Origin: Corynebacterium bouchesdurhonense
Lineage (GTDB): Bacteria > Actinomycetota > Actinomycetes > Mycobacteriales > Mycobacteriaceae
Assembly (NCBI RefSeq): GCF_900078305.2
Contig: NZ_LT546025.1
Location: 1-64,000, forward strand
Length of the DNA: 64,000 nt
Direction of reading: 5' to 3'
The notes beneath the pieces are model-generated. The model was not told the origin of the DNA. It worked only from the letters and a program-made list of their open reading frames with translations, and searched no databases. Shown here piece by piece: positions 9,183-17,798 of the stretch. A program made the position numbers and the translations under genes. Position 1 is the stretch's first letter, and every line of letters begins with the position of its first letter.

Positions 9183-11055
9183 GCTCGCGGCGCGCCTGCT
9201 CCAGCGCGAGCAGGTCTGAGAAGAGCGCGTTGTACGCCTGCTCATCGTCGGAGGGGCGCATGCGCTGCAGCTGCGCCTTGAGCTGTGCGATCTGGTCCCC
9301 CACCCTGGTCTCCTGCAGGCGGGAGAGCACGGAGTCGATGTAGACGTCCAGCGCGTCGGCGTGGATCTCCTCCACCGCCAGCTGGGAAACCAGGTTGCGC
9401 CCGGCCAGGTCGCGCATCTCGCCCGCCACCGCCGCGAGCCAACCGGCGCCGGAGTTGGCCGCGCTCGCACCGCCGGCGCGGGTGATCGCATCGCGGACTT
9501 GGCGGTAAGCGTCGTTGGTGAAGGCTTCCGGGTTGATGCCATCGAAGTAGCTGCCTGCCTTTTCCGGGTACTGCAGGGCGGCCTTCAGCGCCTCGCGTTG
9601 GGGCCACAGCACAGGGTCCTGCGGGTGCGGGGGCACTAGCGCCGGCGGCTGGCCGGGAGCGGCGGTGGCTGCGCTGGGGGAAGGCTGCGAAGGCGCGGCG
9701 AAGCGGTTGCTCCTCTTCGGCTTGCCCACCTCCTGGCGCACCTGCTCCACCACCTCGTCCGGGTTGGGCCAGCCGACCCACCCCGCGAGCCGCCGTGCGT
9801 ACTCGTTGCGCAACACCGGGTCCGAAATGTCCGCGATCAGGGGCACGGTGCGGCGCAGCGCCTGGATGCGCCCTTCCGCCGAGTCGAGGGGGTAGTCCGC
9901 CAGGATCGACTCGAGGACGAACTCGAGCATGGGCACGCGGCGCGCCACCAGGTCGCGCACCGCGGCGTCGCCCTTGGCCTGGCGCAGGTCGCACGGGTCC
10001 ATGCCGTCTGGCGCGACGGCGACGAAGCTCTGGCCGGTGAACTCGGCGTCCGTGTTGAAGGCGCGCATGGCGGCCTTCTGGCCCGCCTCGTCCCCGTCGA
10101 AGGTGTAGATGAGCTCGCCGCGGAAGAAGCTGTCATCCAGCATGAGGCGGCGGATAGTCTTCAGGTGGTCCGGGCCGAAGGCGGTGCCGCACGCCGCGAC
10201 CGCCGTCTCCACCCCTGCGGCGTGCATGGCCATCACGTCGGTGTAGCCCTCCACGATCACCGCCTGGTGGCCCTCGGCGATGTGCTTCTTAGCCAGGTCC
10301 AGCCCAAAGAGCACCTTAGATTTGTGGTACAGCAGGGTGTCCTGGGTGTTCATGTACTTGCCCATCGGGTCATCGTCGAAAAGCTTGCGCGCGCCGAAAC
10401 CGATGACGTTGGAGGCGGCATCCTTGATGGGCCAGATCAGGCGGCGGCGGAACTTGTCTATGGGCCCGCGCCTGCCCATCGCGCTGATGCCCGCCTCCTG
10501 GAGCTCCTCCACCGTGAAGCCCTTGCGCAGGAGGTGCTTGGTCAGGGTGTCCCAGCCGTCCGGCGCGTAGCCGCACTCGAAGTGGTAGATGTGCTCGCGA
10601 GTGAAGCCGCGGTCCAGCAGGAAGTCGCGCCCCGGCTTCGCCTCCGGCGTTTCCAGCTGCTCGCGGTAGAACTGGTGAGCTGCCTTGTTTGCGGCAAGCA
10701 GGCGCGAGCGGGTGCCGGGCTTGACGTCGCGGGCGCCGGCGGTGCCGCCCTGGTAATTGATGCGGTAGCCAATCTGGTCCGCCACCGCCTCCACCGCCTC
10801 GGGGAAGGTGAGCTGTTCCATTTCCATGAGGAAGGTGAACACGTCCCCGCCCTTGCCGGTGGAGAAGCAGTGGAAGTAGCCGCGCGCGGGGCGGACGTGG
10901 AAGGACGGCGTCTTCTCGTCCTTGAACGGGGACAGGCCCTTCATTGAGTCGTGGCCGGCGGGCTTGAGCTGCACGTATTCGCCCACGATCTCCTCGATCG
11001 ACGCTCGCTCGCGGATAGCCTGAATATCGCTATCCGGAATTCTCCCCTTTGCCAT
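9145..11055 (-). CDS. dnaG: DNA primase
   Basis: A 636-aa bacterial primase that makes RNA primers at the replication fork. It has the N-terminal CHC2-type domain (1-100), primase core with RRRLIWPIKDA and the TOPRIM motifs VIVEGYTDVMA and YTFDGDEAGQKAA, and a C-terminal helicase-binding region. The zinc site is degenerate: of the four expected ligands (CxxH...CxxC) only Cys63 remains, with Ser42, Lys45 and Thr66 in the other places. The protein may not bind zinc there. The gene overlaps the 3' end of the STAND-like gene by 38 bp on the other strand. Confidence 0.95.
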   Translation of the reverse strand: MAKGRIPDSDIQAIRERASIEEIVGEYVQLKPAGHDSMKGLSPFKDEKTPSFHVRPARGYFHCFSTGKGGDVFTFLMEMEQLTFPEAVEAVADQIGYRINYQGGTAGARDVKPGTRSRLLAANKAAHQFYREQLETPEAKPGRDFLLDRGFTREHIYHFECGYAPDGWDTLTKHLLRKGFTVEELQEAGISAMGRRGPIDKFRRRLIWPIKDAASNVIGFGARKLFDDDPMGKYMNTQDTLLYHKSKVLFGLDLAKKHIAEGHQAVIVEGYTDVMAMHAAGVETAVAACGTAFGPDHLKTIRRLMLDDSFFRGELIYTFDGDEAGQKAAMRAFNTDAEFTGQSFVAVAPDGMDPCDLRQAKGDAAVRDLVARRVPMLEFVLESILADYPLDSAEGRIQALRRTVPLIADISDPVLRNEYARRLAGWVGWPNPDEVVEQVRQEVGKPKRSNRFAAPSQPSPSAATAAPGQPPALVPPHPQDPVLWPQREALKAALQYPEKAGSYFDGINPEAFTNDAYRQVRDAITRAGGASAANSGAGWLAAVAGEMRDLAGRNLVSQLAVEEIHADALDVYIDSVLSRLQETRVGDQIAQLKAQLQRMRPSDDEQAYNALFSDLLALEQARRELNARALRVPDVG

Positions 11056-11084
11056 GCGCTCATGGTAGCGCCACCGCGGTGTGG

Positions 11085-11090
11085 GACAAT
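11085..11090 (+). promoter_or_regulatory. -10 hexamer GACAAT, leaderless ribonuclease start
   Basis: The hexamer ends 7 nt before the GTG at 11098, in the divergent spacer upstream of dnaG. Confidence 0.45.
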
Positions 11091-11097
11091 TCGGGTT

Positions 11098-11571
11098 GTG
11101 AATCGGCGGATTGCGGTGCTCGGCGCGTGCCTGTTGTTGGGTGGTTGCGCGCAGGGAGCTTCTCCTCGCTTGTCGACGCCCCTTGAGGCCAGCCCAACAA
11201 CCCCCACGGCCGCCGCCACCCCCGCCGGCGCGTCGGGGCTCGACGCCTGCGGCGCCCTGCCGCGCGAGGCGTGGGAGACCGTCTCACTGGTTGAGCTCGG
11301 CGGCCCCTTCCCCTACCCGGACAACGACGACAAGCGCTTTGGCAACTACGAGGGTGCACTGCCGAAGCAGAAGTCCGGCTACTACCGCGAGTACACCGTG
11401 GACACCCCGGGTGTTCACCACCGCGGGGCGCGGCGCATTGTCACCGGTGGCGGCGCTGACGGGGACGTGGACGAGTGGTTCTACACCGCCGACCACTACG
11501 AGACGTTCTGCGAGATCAGCGGGCAGGACGTGGCAAAGAACACGGCAACAAACACGGAGGCGACACGGTGA
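11098..11571 (+). CDS. exported guanyl-specific ribonuclease (RNase Sa/barnase family), lipoprotein-like
   Basis: A 157-aa protein with a signal peptide ending in a lipobox-like LGGC (Cys17), a Thr/Ala/Pro linker and a complete microbial RNase domain: FPYPDNDDKRFGNYEG, LPKQKSGYYREYTV, RGARRIVTGG, YTADHYETF. By comparison with RNase Sa the catalytic residues are Glu98, Arg113 and His133, all present. It should cleave RNA 3' of guanosine outside the cell or at its surface. The stop overlaps the GTG of a barstar-like gene (GTGA), the expected self-protection partner. One 12-mer copy (11168-11179) lies in the linker region. Confidence 0.9.
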   Translation: MNRRIAVLGACLLLGGCAQGASPRLSTPLEASPTTPTAAATPAGASGLDACGALPREAWETVSLVELGGPFPYPDNDDKRFGNYEGALPKQKSGYYREYTVDTPGVHHRGARRIVTGGGADGDVDEWFYTADHYETFCEISGQDVAKNTATNTEATR

Positions 11572-11852
11572 GCAGCCCCTGGCAACCGGAGGGCGCGGGC
11601 GCGCGGGCGCCGCGGCGGGTGGACATCGCGGGCCCGGTGGGCACGGCAGCGGAGCTCGCCGAGGCGCTGTCGGCGGCGGTGTTCGGCCCGCGCCGCCCCG
11701 CCCCGCGCAACCTCGACGGGCTCGCGGACCTGCTGCGCGAGGCCCGCGTGGGCGAGGTGACGGTGCACGGTTGGCGCCTCAGCGCCGCCGCGGGTGAGCG
11801 GGTAGAGGAGGTCTTCCGCGACAACGGCGTGCGGCTGCGCCGGCGCGGCTAG
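11568..11852 (+). CDS. barstar-like ribonuclease inhibitor
   Basis: A 94-aa cytoplasmic protein coupled to the RNase gene by a 4-bp overlap. The barstar pattern is present: a helix followed by NLDGLADLLREA, a strand VTVHGWRLS, and a final helix/strand VEEVFRDNGVRLRRR. Barstar proteins bind and block the RNase active site inside the cell, so this likely protects the producer. The N-terminal 20 residues are unlike barstar and may be disordered. The stop codon overlaps that of dgt on the other strand. Confidence 0.8.
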   Translation: MSSPWQPEGAGARAPRRVDIAGPVGTAAELAEALSAAVFGPRRPAPRNLDGLADLLREARVGEVTVHGWRLSAAAGERVEEVFRDNGVRLRRRG

Positions 11853-13111
11853 CCCATGAAGGACGACAGCGCGGCCGCCTTCTTCGCGGCGCGCTCGAGG
11901 CGGGACTCCGTCATGGAGGCGATCTGATCCACGATGACTCGCTCGCGCTCCCTCGGCGTCTCGGCGGTGAGCCACCACTGCTGGTAGATCGTGTCCAGGG
12001 TGCCGGGCGCGCCCGCGGAGAGGTAGTCGTAGACGCGGAAGATGCGCTCGCGCTGCCGGTCCTGGCGCGCGAGGTGGGCGGGCGCGTCCATGACGTAGAG
12101 CACCGCGACCGTTTTCAGCAGCCGCACCTCGGCCTCGATGTCCGCGGGGATCACCAGGTCCCCGTGCATCCTCCCCATCGACTCGCCACCCGCCGCCACG
12201 CGGGTGGCCTCGGTCACAGCGCCGATGTAGCGGCCCACCAGCTCTGAGGTGAGCTGCTTGAGCTGCGCCCATGAGGCGAGCGTGTAGTTGAAGTCCGCGG
12301 CGTGCGAGATGGAGGGCAGGGAGCGCAGCCGGGAGGCGGCGTCAACCAGAGAATCCGCGGTGCCGCCGAAGGCGGCCGCGCCCTTGTCAGCCAGCGCGGC
12401 GAGCTCCACCAGATCCCACAGCACCTTCAGCGAGATGCGCCCGGAGATGATGCCGTCCTCCACGTCGTGCACGGAGTAAGCGATGTCGTCAGAAAAGTCC
12501 ATCACTTGCGCCTCGATGGGTGCCCGCTCGTCGTTGTGGCCGCGGCGGATCCAGGCCAAAAGCTCTGCGTCCTCGTCGTACGCCGAGTACTTCGCGTTCA
12601 CGGAGCCGTCGGCGTTGGTGCGGGTGCGCGGGTACTTGCAGGCCGCGTCCAGGGAGGCGCGGGTGAGGTTGAGGCCAAAGGAGCGCTCCCCTACCAACAC
12701 CTTTGGCTCGAGCCTGGCGAGGATGCGCAGCGTCTGCGCGTTGCCCTCGAACCCGCACTCCGCCACATCGTTGAGGGCGCGCTCGCCGTTGTGGCCGTAC
12801 GGCGGGTGGCCGATGTCGTGGGAAAGCCCCGCCAGCTCGCACAGGTCCGGATCGAGCCCCAGGCCCTCCCCGATGCCGCGCGAAATCTGCGCCACCTCCA
12901 GCGAGTGGGTCAGCCTCGTGCGCGGCGTGTCCCCGTCCTGCGGGCCCACCACCTGCGTTTTGTCGGCGAGCCGGCGCAGCGCCGCGGAGTGCAGGACACG
13001 GGCGCGGTCGCGGGCGAAGGCACCGCGGGTGTCGGTCTCGGGCGCAATCTGCGCGCCCTTCGGTCCCTCCGGGGCGAAGCGTTCTGCGTCTTCGGCGCTG
13101 TAGCTATACAC
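11849..13111 (-). CDS. dgt: deoxyguanosinetriphosphate triphosphohydrolase-like HD protein
   Basis: A 420-aa HD-superfamily enzyme that converts dNTP to nucleoside plus triphosphate. The motif set is complete: RTRLTHSLEVAQISRGIGE (first His), LSHDIGHPPYGHNGERALN (HD core), and VMDFSDDIAYSVHDVEDG (final Asp). The GTG at 13111 was chosen because TACGCT sits 8 nt upstream and the protein then begins with the usual YSxxDxERF segment. Readings from farther upstream would add unrelated residues antisense to the next gene. It neighbours dnaG, as in other corynebacteria. Confidence 0.92.
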   Translation of the reverse strand: MYSYSAEDAERFAPEGPKGAQIAPETDTRGAFARDRARVLHSAALRRLADKTQVVGPQDGDTPRTRLTHSLEVAQISRGIGEGLGLDPDLCELAGLSHDIGHPPYGHNGERALNDVAECGFEGNAQTLRILARLEPKVLVGERSFGLNLTRASLDAACKYPRTRTNADGSVNAKYSAYDEDAELLAWIRRGHNDERAPIEAQVMDFSDDIAYSVHDVEDGIISGRISLKVLWDLVELAALADKGAAAFGGTADSLVDAASRLRSLPSISHAADFNYTLASWAQLKQLTSELVGRYIGAVTEATRVAAGGESMGRMHGDLVIPADIEAEVRLLKTVAVLYVMDAPAHLARQDRQRERIFRVYDYLSAGAPGTLDTIYQQWWLTAETPRERERVIVDQIASMTESRLERAAKKAAALSSFMG

Positions 13112-13119
13112 AACCGTCC

Positions 13120-13125
13120 AGCGTA
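13120..13125 (-). promoter_or_regulatory. -10 hexamer TACGCT for dgt
   Basis: Reverse-strand TACGCT ends 8 nt before GTG 13111, a leaderless layout in the divergent dgt/TPM spacer. Confidence 0.4.
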
Positions 13126-13156
13126 AGCGCTCGGGCCGCGCCCGCCTGGTTGCGAC

Positions 13157-13162
13157 TACCCT
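13157..13162 (+). promoter_or_regulatory. -10 hexamer TACCCT for TPM-domain gene
   Basis: Ends 7 nt before ATG 13170, giving a leaderless start. Confidence 0.4.
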
Positions 13163-13169
13163 AGTGAGC

Positions 13170-15242
13170 ATGAAAAACCGCTTCCTCCGCCTCCTCATCG
13201 CCGCCCCCGCGCTCGGTGGCGGGCTCGTTCTTTCTGCCGCGCCCGCGGCGTTCGCGCTTTCGCTTGGCGACGCACCCTTTTCCCCCACCACCCGCATCGA
13301 GGCACAGGCCGCCGGCACGGCGACACGGCCGGGGCTGCTCACCCAGCCGGTAACGGATGATGCCGGGGTGCTCTCCCCCGGCGACGTGTCCGCCATTGAG
13401 AGCGCCATCCAGAAGGTCAGCGCGGAGCAGCGAAAGTCCCTGCGCGTGGTCTTCGTGGACAGCTTCGGCGGCGTAACCCCGGCGACCTGGGCGCAGCAGG
13501 CCGCGGACGCCAACGGCCCGAACACCGCCGTGCTGGCGGTGTCTCCCTCCGAGCGCGGCTACGCGGTGGCCGCTGGCGAGCAGTGGACCCAGTCCCAGGT
13601 GGACGCGATGGATGCCGCCGCCTATGAGCACCTTGCGCGGGAAGATTGGGCGGGTGCTGCGGTGGCCGCCGCCGACGCGGCCGCGTCCGGGCGCACAGGC
13701 GCGCCCGCCGGCGGCTCCGGCAGCTCCGGCAGTGATTCGGGCAACGGCGCCGGCTGGGTTGCCGGCGGCCTCGGTGTTGCGGCGCTGGCGGGCGGCGGCA
13801 TTTACGCCGCGTCGCGGCGCGACGGCAAGAAGACGCAGGCCAAGCAGCTCGAATCCGCCAAGGCACTGGACCCCTCCGACACCGACTCCCTGGGCCGCCT
13901 GCCCACGCCCACCCTGGAGCAGGTGGCGCGCGACGCGCTGGTCTCCGCGGACGAGTCCATTACCCAGGGCAAGGAGGAGCTGCGCCTGGCCACCTCGGAG
14001 TTCGGTGCGGAGCGCGTGCGCCCGTTCACCGCGGCGATGAACCAGGCCACCTCCACGCTGCAGCGCGCATTCCGCACCCACCAGCGCCTCTACGACGCGA
14101 TTCCCGAAACCGAGCCGGAGAAGCGCGCCATGCTGGTGGACATCATCTCCTCGGCCGGGCAGGCCGAGCAGGCGCTGCGGGACCGCACCCACGAGTTCAA
14201 CGAGATGCGCGGCGTGCTCATGCGCGCCCCCGAGGAAGTGGAGAAGGTGCGCGCCCGCACCATTGACATCCGCGCCCGCCTCGAGCCGGCCCGGCGCACC
14301 CTCGACGAGCTGCGACAGCGCTACTCCGAGGAGATGCTCGGCTCCATCTCGGAGAACGTCGGCATCGCCGCGGCCTCCCTCGACGAGGCGGAGAAGCACC
14401 TGGATCAGGCCAGCCGGATCGCGGACCGCGCCGCCGGCCAGCAGGGCGGGCTGATCGACGAGCTCTCCGCCGCCACCCGCGCCGTGGACATCTCGGATAC
14501 CAACCTCGCCGCCATCGAGCACGCCGAGGACAACATCCGCACCGCCCAGTCCAACCTCGCCGCGCTGCGCCGCGAGATCGAGGACGAGCTGCGAGAGATC
14601 GAGCAGGTCAAGGGCGCCACGCGGCAGGGCGCGCGCATCGACACCCGCGCGCTCGACGAGGTGTCCGCGGCGGCGCGCCAAGTGCTCGCCACCGCCGACG
14701 CCCGCGCCGAGAAGGACCCGCTGGCCCTCTACACCGAGCTCACGGACGTGGACGCGCGCATCGACCAGCAGCTCGCCGTGGCCAAGGGCGTGGCCGGCGA
14801 CCAGAGCCGGGCCCTGCAGCTGCTCGACCAGCAACTGCGCGTGGCCGTCGCCCAGATCCAGGGCGCGGAGGACCTGATCCGCTCCCGCGGCCGCATCATC
14901 GGCTCCCACGCCCGCACCCTCCTCGCCGAGTCCAAGCGCCAGTTCGCGGAGGCCCAGCAGCGGCGGGTGAGCGATACCCGCTCGGCGATTGACTTCGCCC
15001 GGGCAGCAACCGAGACGGCGCGCCGCGCCGCCCAGGCCGCCAACGACGACATTGACCGTTACCGCGCGGCCCAGAACCGCCAAACGGCCAACAGCATGGC
15101 GCAGGCCGTGCTGTGGGGCTCCCTGCTCTCCGGAGGGTTCGGCGGCGGCTACCACGGCGGAGGAGGGTTCGGCGGCGGCGGCGGGTTCTCCGGTGGTGGC
15201 GGCGGCTTCGGCGGCCCCTCGGCCCGCGGCGGCACCTTCTAG
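13170..15242 (+). CDS. secreted TPM-domain protein with long coiled coil and Gly-rich tail
   Basis: A 690-aa protein. It has a signal peptide (1-31, ending AAFA), a TPM/YgcG-type domain (about 50-155: VTDDAGVLSPGDVSAIESAI and NTAVLAVSPSERGYAVAAGEQW), a Gly/Ser linker, one transmembrane helix (about 190-212), then roughly 400 residues of charged coiled coil, and a Gly-Phe tail (FGGGGGFSGGGGGFGG). TPM domains are linked to membrane-protein quality control and phosphatase activity, but this protein's role is unknown. The topology suggests an extracytoplasmic TPM and a cytoplasmic coiled coil. GTG 13164 is an alternative start. Confidence 0.82.
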   Translation: MKNRFLRLLIAAPALGGGLVLSAAPAAFALSLGDAPFSPTTRIEAQAAGTATRPGLLTQPVTDDAGVLSPGDVSAIESAIQKVSAEQRKSLRVVFVDSFGGVTPATWAQQAADANGPNTAVLAVSPSERGYAVAAGEQWTQSQVDAMDAAAYEHLAREDWAGAAVAAADAAASGRTGAPAGGSGSSGSDSGNGAGWVAGGLGVAALAGGGIYAASRRDGKKTQAKQLESAKALDPSDTDSLGRLPTPTLEQVARDALVSADESITQGKEELRLATSEFGAERVRPFTAAMNQATSTLQRAFRTHQRLYDAIPETEPEKRAMLVDIISSAGQAEQALRDRTHEFNEMRGVLMRAPEEVEKVRARTIDIRARLEPARRTLDELRQRYSEEMLGSISENVGIAAASLDEAEKHLDQASRIADRAAGQQGGLIDELSAATRAVDISDTNLAAIEHAEDNIRTAQSNLAALRREIEDELREIEQVKGATRQGARIDTRALDEVSAAARQVLATADARAEKDPLALYTELTDVDARIDQQLAVAKGVAGDQSRALQLLDQQLRVAVAQIQGAEDLIRSRGRIIGSHARTLLAESKRQFAEAQQRRVSDTRSAIDFARAATETARRAAQAANDDIDRYRAAQNRQTANSMAQAVLWGSLLSGGFGGGYHGGGGFGGGGGFSGGGGGFGGPSARGGTF

Positions 15243-15246
15243 CTGG

Positions 15247-15672
15247 CTAGTGGAGGGTGCGCCTCACGGGTGCGTCGACAAGCAGAAGCCCCCAGGAGAT
15301 GAAGGCGAGATCCACCGTGAAGTTGGCGCTGCCGCCGGAGATCTCCAGCTCGAGGTCGCCGTTGGGAAGGCCGCGGGTGGCGGCCACGAGGCGGCCGCGC
15401 TCGTCGGTGATCTCGCGGCGCTTTGAGCGAAAGCCGCCGCCGGTGCGGCGCGCGCTGTAGCGGCGGCCGCCGCACACCGCCTCGTAGCGCGCGACGGTAG
15501 TGCTGCGCTTGATCAGGCGGAACGCCTGACCGTCGGGGGTGACGGCGCGGGCGTCGGTGGCATCGTCGGACACCACGCGCAGCTCCTCCGCGCCCACCGC
15601 GAGGGTGCGGGACTCGGGCAGGTAGGCGGTGGGCACGGGCGCACCGCGCAGCACCTGCCCCTGCCACTTCAC
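15247..15672 (-). CDS. unknown beta-rich protein, coupled to its upstream neighbour
   Basis: A 141-aa protein starting at GTG 15672, which overlaps the stop of the upstream gene (GTGA). It has alternating short strands (YEAVCGGRRYSARR, GRLVAATRGLPNGDLELEISGG) and a hydrophobic C-terminal stretch NFTVDLAFISWGLLLVD. Size, order and strand pattern resemble the upstream 168-aa protein, so the two may be paralogues related to Tubby/LURP-like lipid-binding beta barrels; that is a guess. An exact 12-mer (15272-15283) encodes LLLVDAPV near the end. No function can be assigned. Confidence 0.72.
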   Translation of the reverse strand: MKWQGQVLRGAPVPTAYLPESRTLAVGAEELRVVSDDATDARAVTPDGQAFRLIKRSTTVARYEAVCGGRRYSARRTGGGFRSKRREITDERGRLVAATRGLPNGDLELEISGGSANFTVDLAFISWGLLLVDAPVRRTLH

Positions 15673-16175
15673 AGGAAGAACACCACCAGGGCCACGGCCG
15701 AGAGCAGCGTGAGCGTGGCAATCAGCGCGTTGGCGGAGCCCACCTGACGAGACTCCATCAGCTCGCGCGAAAGCCACGCCAGGCCGGCGACGTGGGTTAG
15801 CGGCAGATCCGTCTCGCCCTCGAACTCGAGGATGGCCTTGCGCACGCCGGAGTTCTCGCGCGAGAACTGGGCAACCTTTGAGCCGGACGCATCCTCGATG
15901 ATCCAGTTGCGCGATGTCTCGCCCACCATGGTGTAGCCGCGCCCCTGAATGTCAACGCGCACGCGGTCGCCGCGGCGCAGCGGGTCAAGCGCGCGCACAA
16001 TCTCCTCGCCGCCGCGGGTGGCCACCGCGCCCGCCTCAGGGGTGAGCGTGAGGTCCCAGATCTCGCCGTTCACGCTCGCACGGTTGTCCTGAAACACGCC
16101 GAGGACCTCCGGGCCCCCCTCGGCGAGCAGCTTCGGAGCGTCCCGGTCGGTGCGATCCCAGCTGACGTAGTGCAT
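15669..16175 (-). CDS. unknown protein with C-terminal membrane anchor
   Basis: A 168-aa protein beginning MHYVSWDRTD at 16175, 10 bp after glyS. It has a beta-rich body (EIWDLTLTPEAGAVATRGGEE, VRVDIQGRGYTMVGETSRNWIIED, KAILEFEGETDLPL) and ends in a hydrophobic helix (ANALIATLTLLSAVALVVFFL) with no residues after it, i.e. a tail-anchored layout. It probably forms an operon with glyS and the next protein. I do not recognise the family. Confidence 0.75.
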   Translation of the reverse strand: MHYVSWDRTDRDAPKLLAEGGPEVLGVFQDNRASVNGEIWDLTLTPEAGAVATRGGEEIVRALDPLRRGDRVRVDIQGRGYTMVGETSRNWIIEDASGSKVAQFSRENSGVRKAILEFEGETDLPLTHVAGLAWLSRELMESRQVGSANALIATLTLLSAVALVVFFL

Positions 16176-16185
16176 GGCCGGGTAC

Positions 16186-17568
16186 CTAGCAGCCCACCAG
16201 GCGGGCGGCCAGGTAGGACTCCAGCTCGGCCAGGGGCACGCGCTCCTGCTCCATCGTGTCGCGCTCGCGGACGGTGACGGCCTGGTCCTCCAGGGAGTCA
16301 AAGTCGTACGTCACGCAGAACGGAGTGCCGATCTCGTCCTGGCGGCGGTAGCGGCGGCCGATCGCACCCGAGGTGTCGAAGTCCACGTTCCAGTGCTGGC
16401 GAAGCGTGTCGGCCAGTTCCTCGGCCGGGCCCGAGAGCTCCGGCTTCTTAGACAGGGGCAGCACGGCAACCTTCACCGGGGCCAGGCGGCGGTCCAGGCG
16501 CAGCACCACGCGGGTATCGGTGCCGCCCTTCGCATTCGGCGCCTCCTCCTCGTCGTACGCGTCGATGAGGAAGGCCATCATGGCGCGGCCCAGGCCGGCG
16601 GCCGGCTCGATGCAGTAGGGGAACCAGCGCTCGCCCGTCTCCTGGTCGAAGTAGCTCAGGTCCTCGCCGGAGGCCTCCGCGTGCGTCTTCAGGTCATAGT
16701 CCGTGCGGTTGGCCACGCCCTCCAGCTCGCCCCACTTGGAGCCGGTGAAGCCGAAGGCGTACTCGATGTCCACCGTGCGCTTGGAGTAGTGGGAGAGCTT
16801 CTCCTTGGGGTGCTCGTACAGGCGCAGGTTGTCCGGGTTGATGCCCAGGTCGATGTACCACTGGTGGCGGTCGTTGATCCAGTACTCGTGCCACTGCTCG
16901 TCCTCGCCGGGCTTGACAAAGAACTCCATCTCCATCTGCTCAAACTCGCGGGTGCGGAAGATGAAGTTACCCGGGGTGATCTCGTTGCGGAAGCTCTTGC
17001 CGGTGTTGGCGATGCCGAACGGCGGCTTGAGGCGCGCGGACGTCATCACGTTCTTGAAGTTCACAAAGATGCCCTGGGCGGTCTCCGGGCGCAGGTAGTG
17101 GAGGCCCTCCTTGTCATCCACCGGACCGAGGTAGGTCTTCATCAGCCCGGAGAACTCGCGCGGCTCGGTCCAGTTGCCGGGCTGGCCGGTCTCCGGGTCC
17201 GGGACGTCCGCCAAGCCGTTGACGGGCGGGTGGCCGTGCTTCTCCTCGTACGCCTCCAGCAGGTGGTCGGCGCGGTAGCGCTTGTGGGTGTGCAAGGACT
17301 CCACCAGCGGGTCAGTGAACACCTCGACGTGGCCGGAGGCCTCCCACACCTTGGGCGGGAGGATGATGGAGGTGTCCACGCCAACAGTGTCGCGGCGGCG
17401 CTGCACCATGTGGCGCCACCACTGGCGCTTGAGGTTCTCCTTCAGCTCCACGCCCAGCGGGCCGTAGTCCCACGCAGAGCGGGTGCCGCCGTAGATTTCT
17501 CCGGCCGGGAACACCAGACCGCGGCGCTTGCAGAGGTTTACTACGGTATCGATCTTGTTGGCGGGCAC
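16186..17568 (-). CDS. glyS: glycyl-tRNA synthetase (single-chain, class II)
   Basis: A 460-aa alpha2-type glycyl-tRNA synthetase that charges tRNA-Gly. It begins at GTG 17568 with the typical [18 protein letters not shown]. Motif 2 is in [23 protein letters not shown] and motif 3 in [15 protein letters not shown]; the anticodon-binding domain occupies the last 100 residues ([10 protein letters not shown] onward). The length matches corynebacterial GlyS. Readings upstream of 17568 lack homology-like sequence. Confidence 0.96.
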   Translation of the reverse strand: MPANKIDTVVNLCKRRGLVFPAGEIYGGTRSAWDYGPLGVELKENLKRQWWRHMVQRRRDTVGVDTSIILPPKVWEASGHVEVFTDPLVESLHTHKRYRADHLLEAYEEKHGHPPVNGLADVPDPETGQPGNWTEPREFSGLMKTYLGPVDDKEGLHYLRPETAQGIFVNFKNVMTSARLKPPFGIANTGKSFRNEITPGNFIFRTREFEQMEMEFFVKPGEDEQWHEYWINDRHQWYIDLGINPDNLRLYEHPKEKLSHYSKRTVDIEYAFGFTGSKWGELEGVANRTDYDLKTHAEASGEDLSYFDQETGERWFPYCIEPAAGLGRAMMAFLIDAYDEEEAPNAKGGTDTRVVLRLDRRLAPVKVAVLPLSKKPELSGPAEELADTLRQHWNVDFDTSGAIGRRYRRQDEIGTPFCVTYDFDSLEDQAVTVRERDTMEQERVPLAELESYLAARLVGC

Positions 17569-17625
17569 TACTTCAAGCCTCCTGTTGCTGCGGTGAGCGT
17601 AGAACACACTGAAACACGTCGGGAA

Positions 17626-17631
17626 AATATA
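17626..17631 (-). promoter_or_regulatory. possible glyS promoter (-10 TATATT)
   Basis: The only AT-rich patch in the 254-bp divergent spacer. Reverse-strand TATATT would give a leader of about 50 nt. No convincing -35 box, and no T-box-like stem was seen. Confidence 0.35.
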
Positions 17632-17754
17632 ACGTGCCCAGTGTAGCGAACGGCCCGCCGCGGCCTGCACGACCGCGCTCGCCGCAGAACGGGGAATGCG
17701 AAGTGGGAAAGCTGGACTGGGAAGCATACAGGCGCATACGGGTGTCAAGTGTCG

Positions 17755-17760
17755 TAAAAT
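17755..17760 (+). promoter_or_regulatory. possible promoter of the ArsR-zur pair (-10 TAAAAT)
   Basis: TAAAAT lies 62 nt before ATG 17823. The 12-mer copy at 17787 and a GGTGAGGAGG ribosome site lie in the leader. The rest of 17569-17822 holds nothing recognisable. Confidence 0.35.
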
Positions 17761-17786
17761 TCGGGGGTTACGGGCGCTCGAAGGGG

Positions 17787-17798
17787 GCGTCGACAAGC
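17787..17798 (-). repeat. intergenic copy of the GCTTNTCGACGC 12-mer
   Basis: Exact match in the 5' leader of the ArsR-family gene, where no protein sequence explains it. Confidence 0.8.

Noticed and set aside
13161..15155. 664-codon reverse-strand frame across the TPM-domain gene
   Set aside because: The forward frame has signal peptide, TPM motifs and coiled coil; the reverse frame has none.
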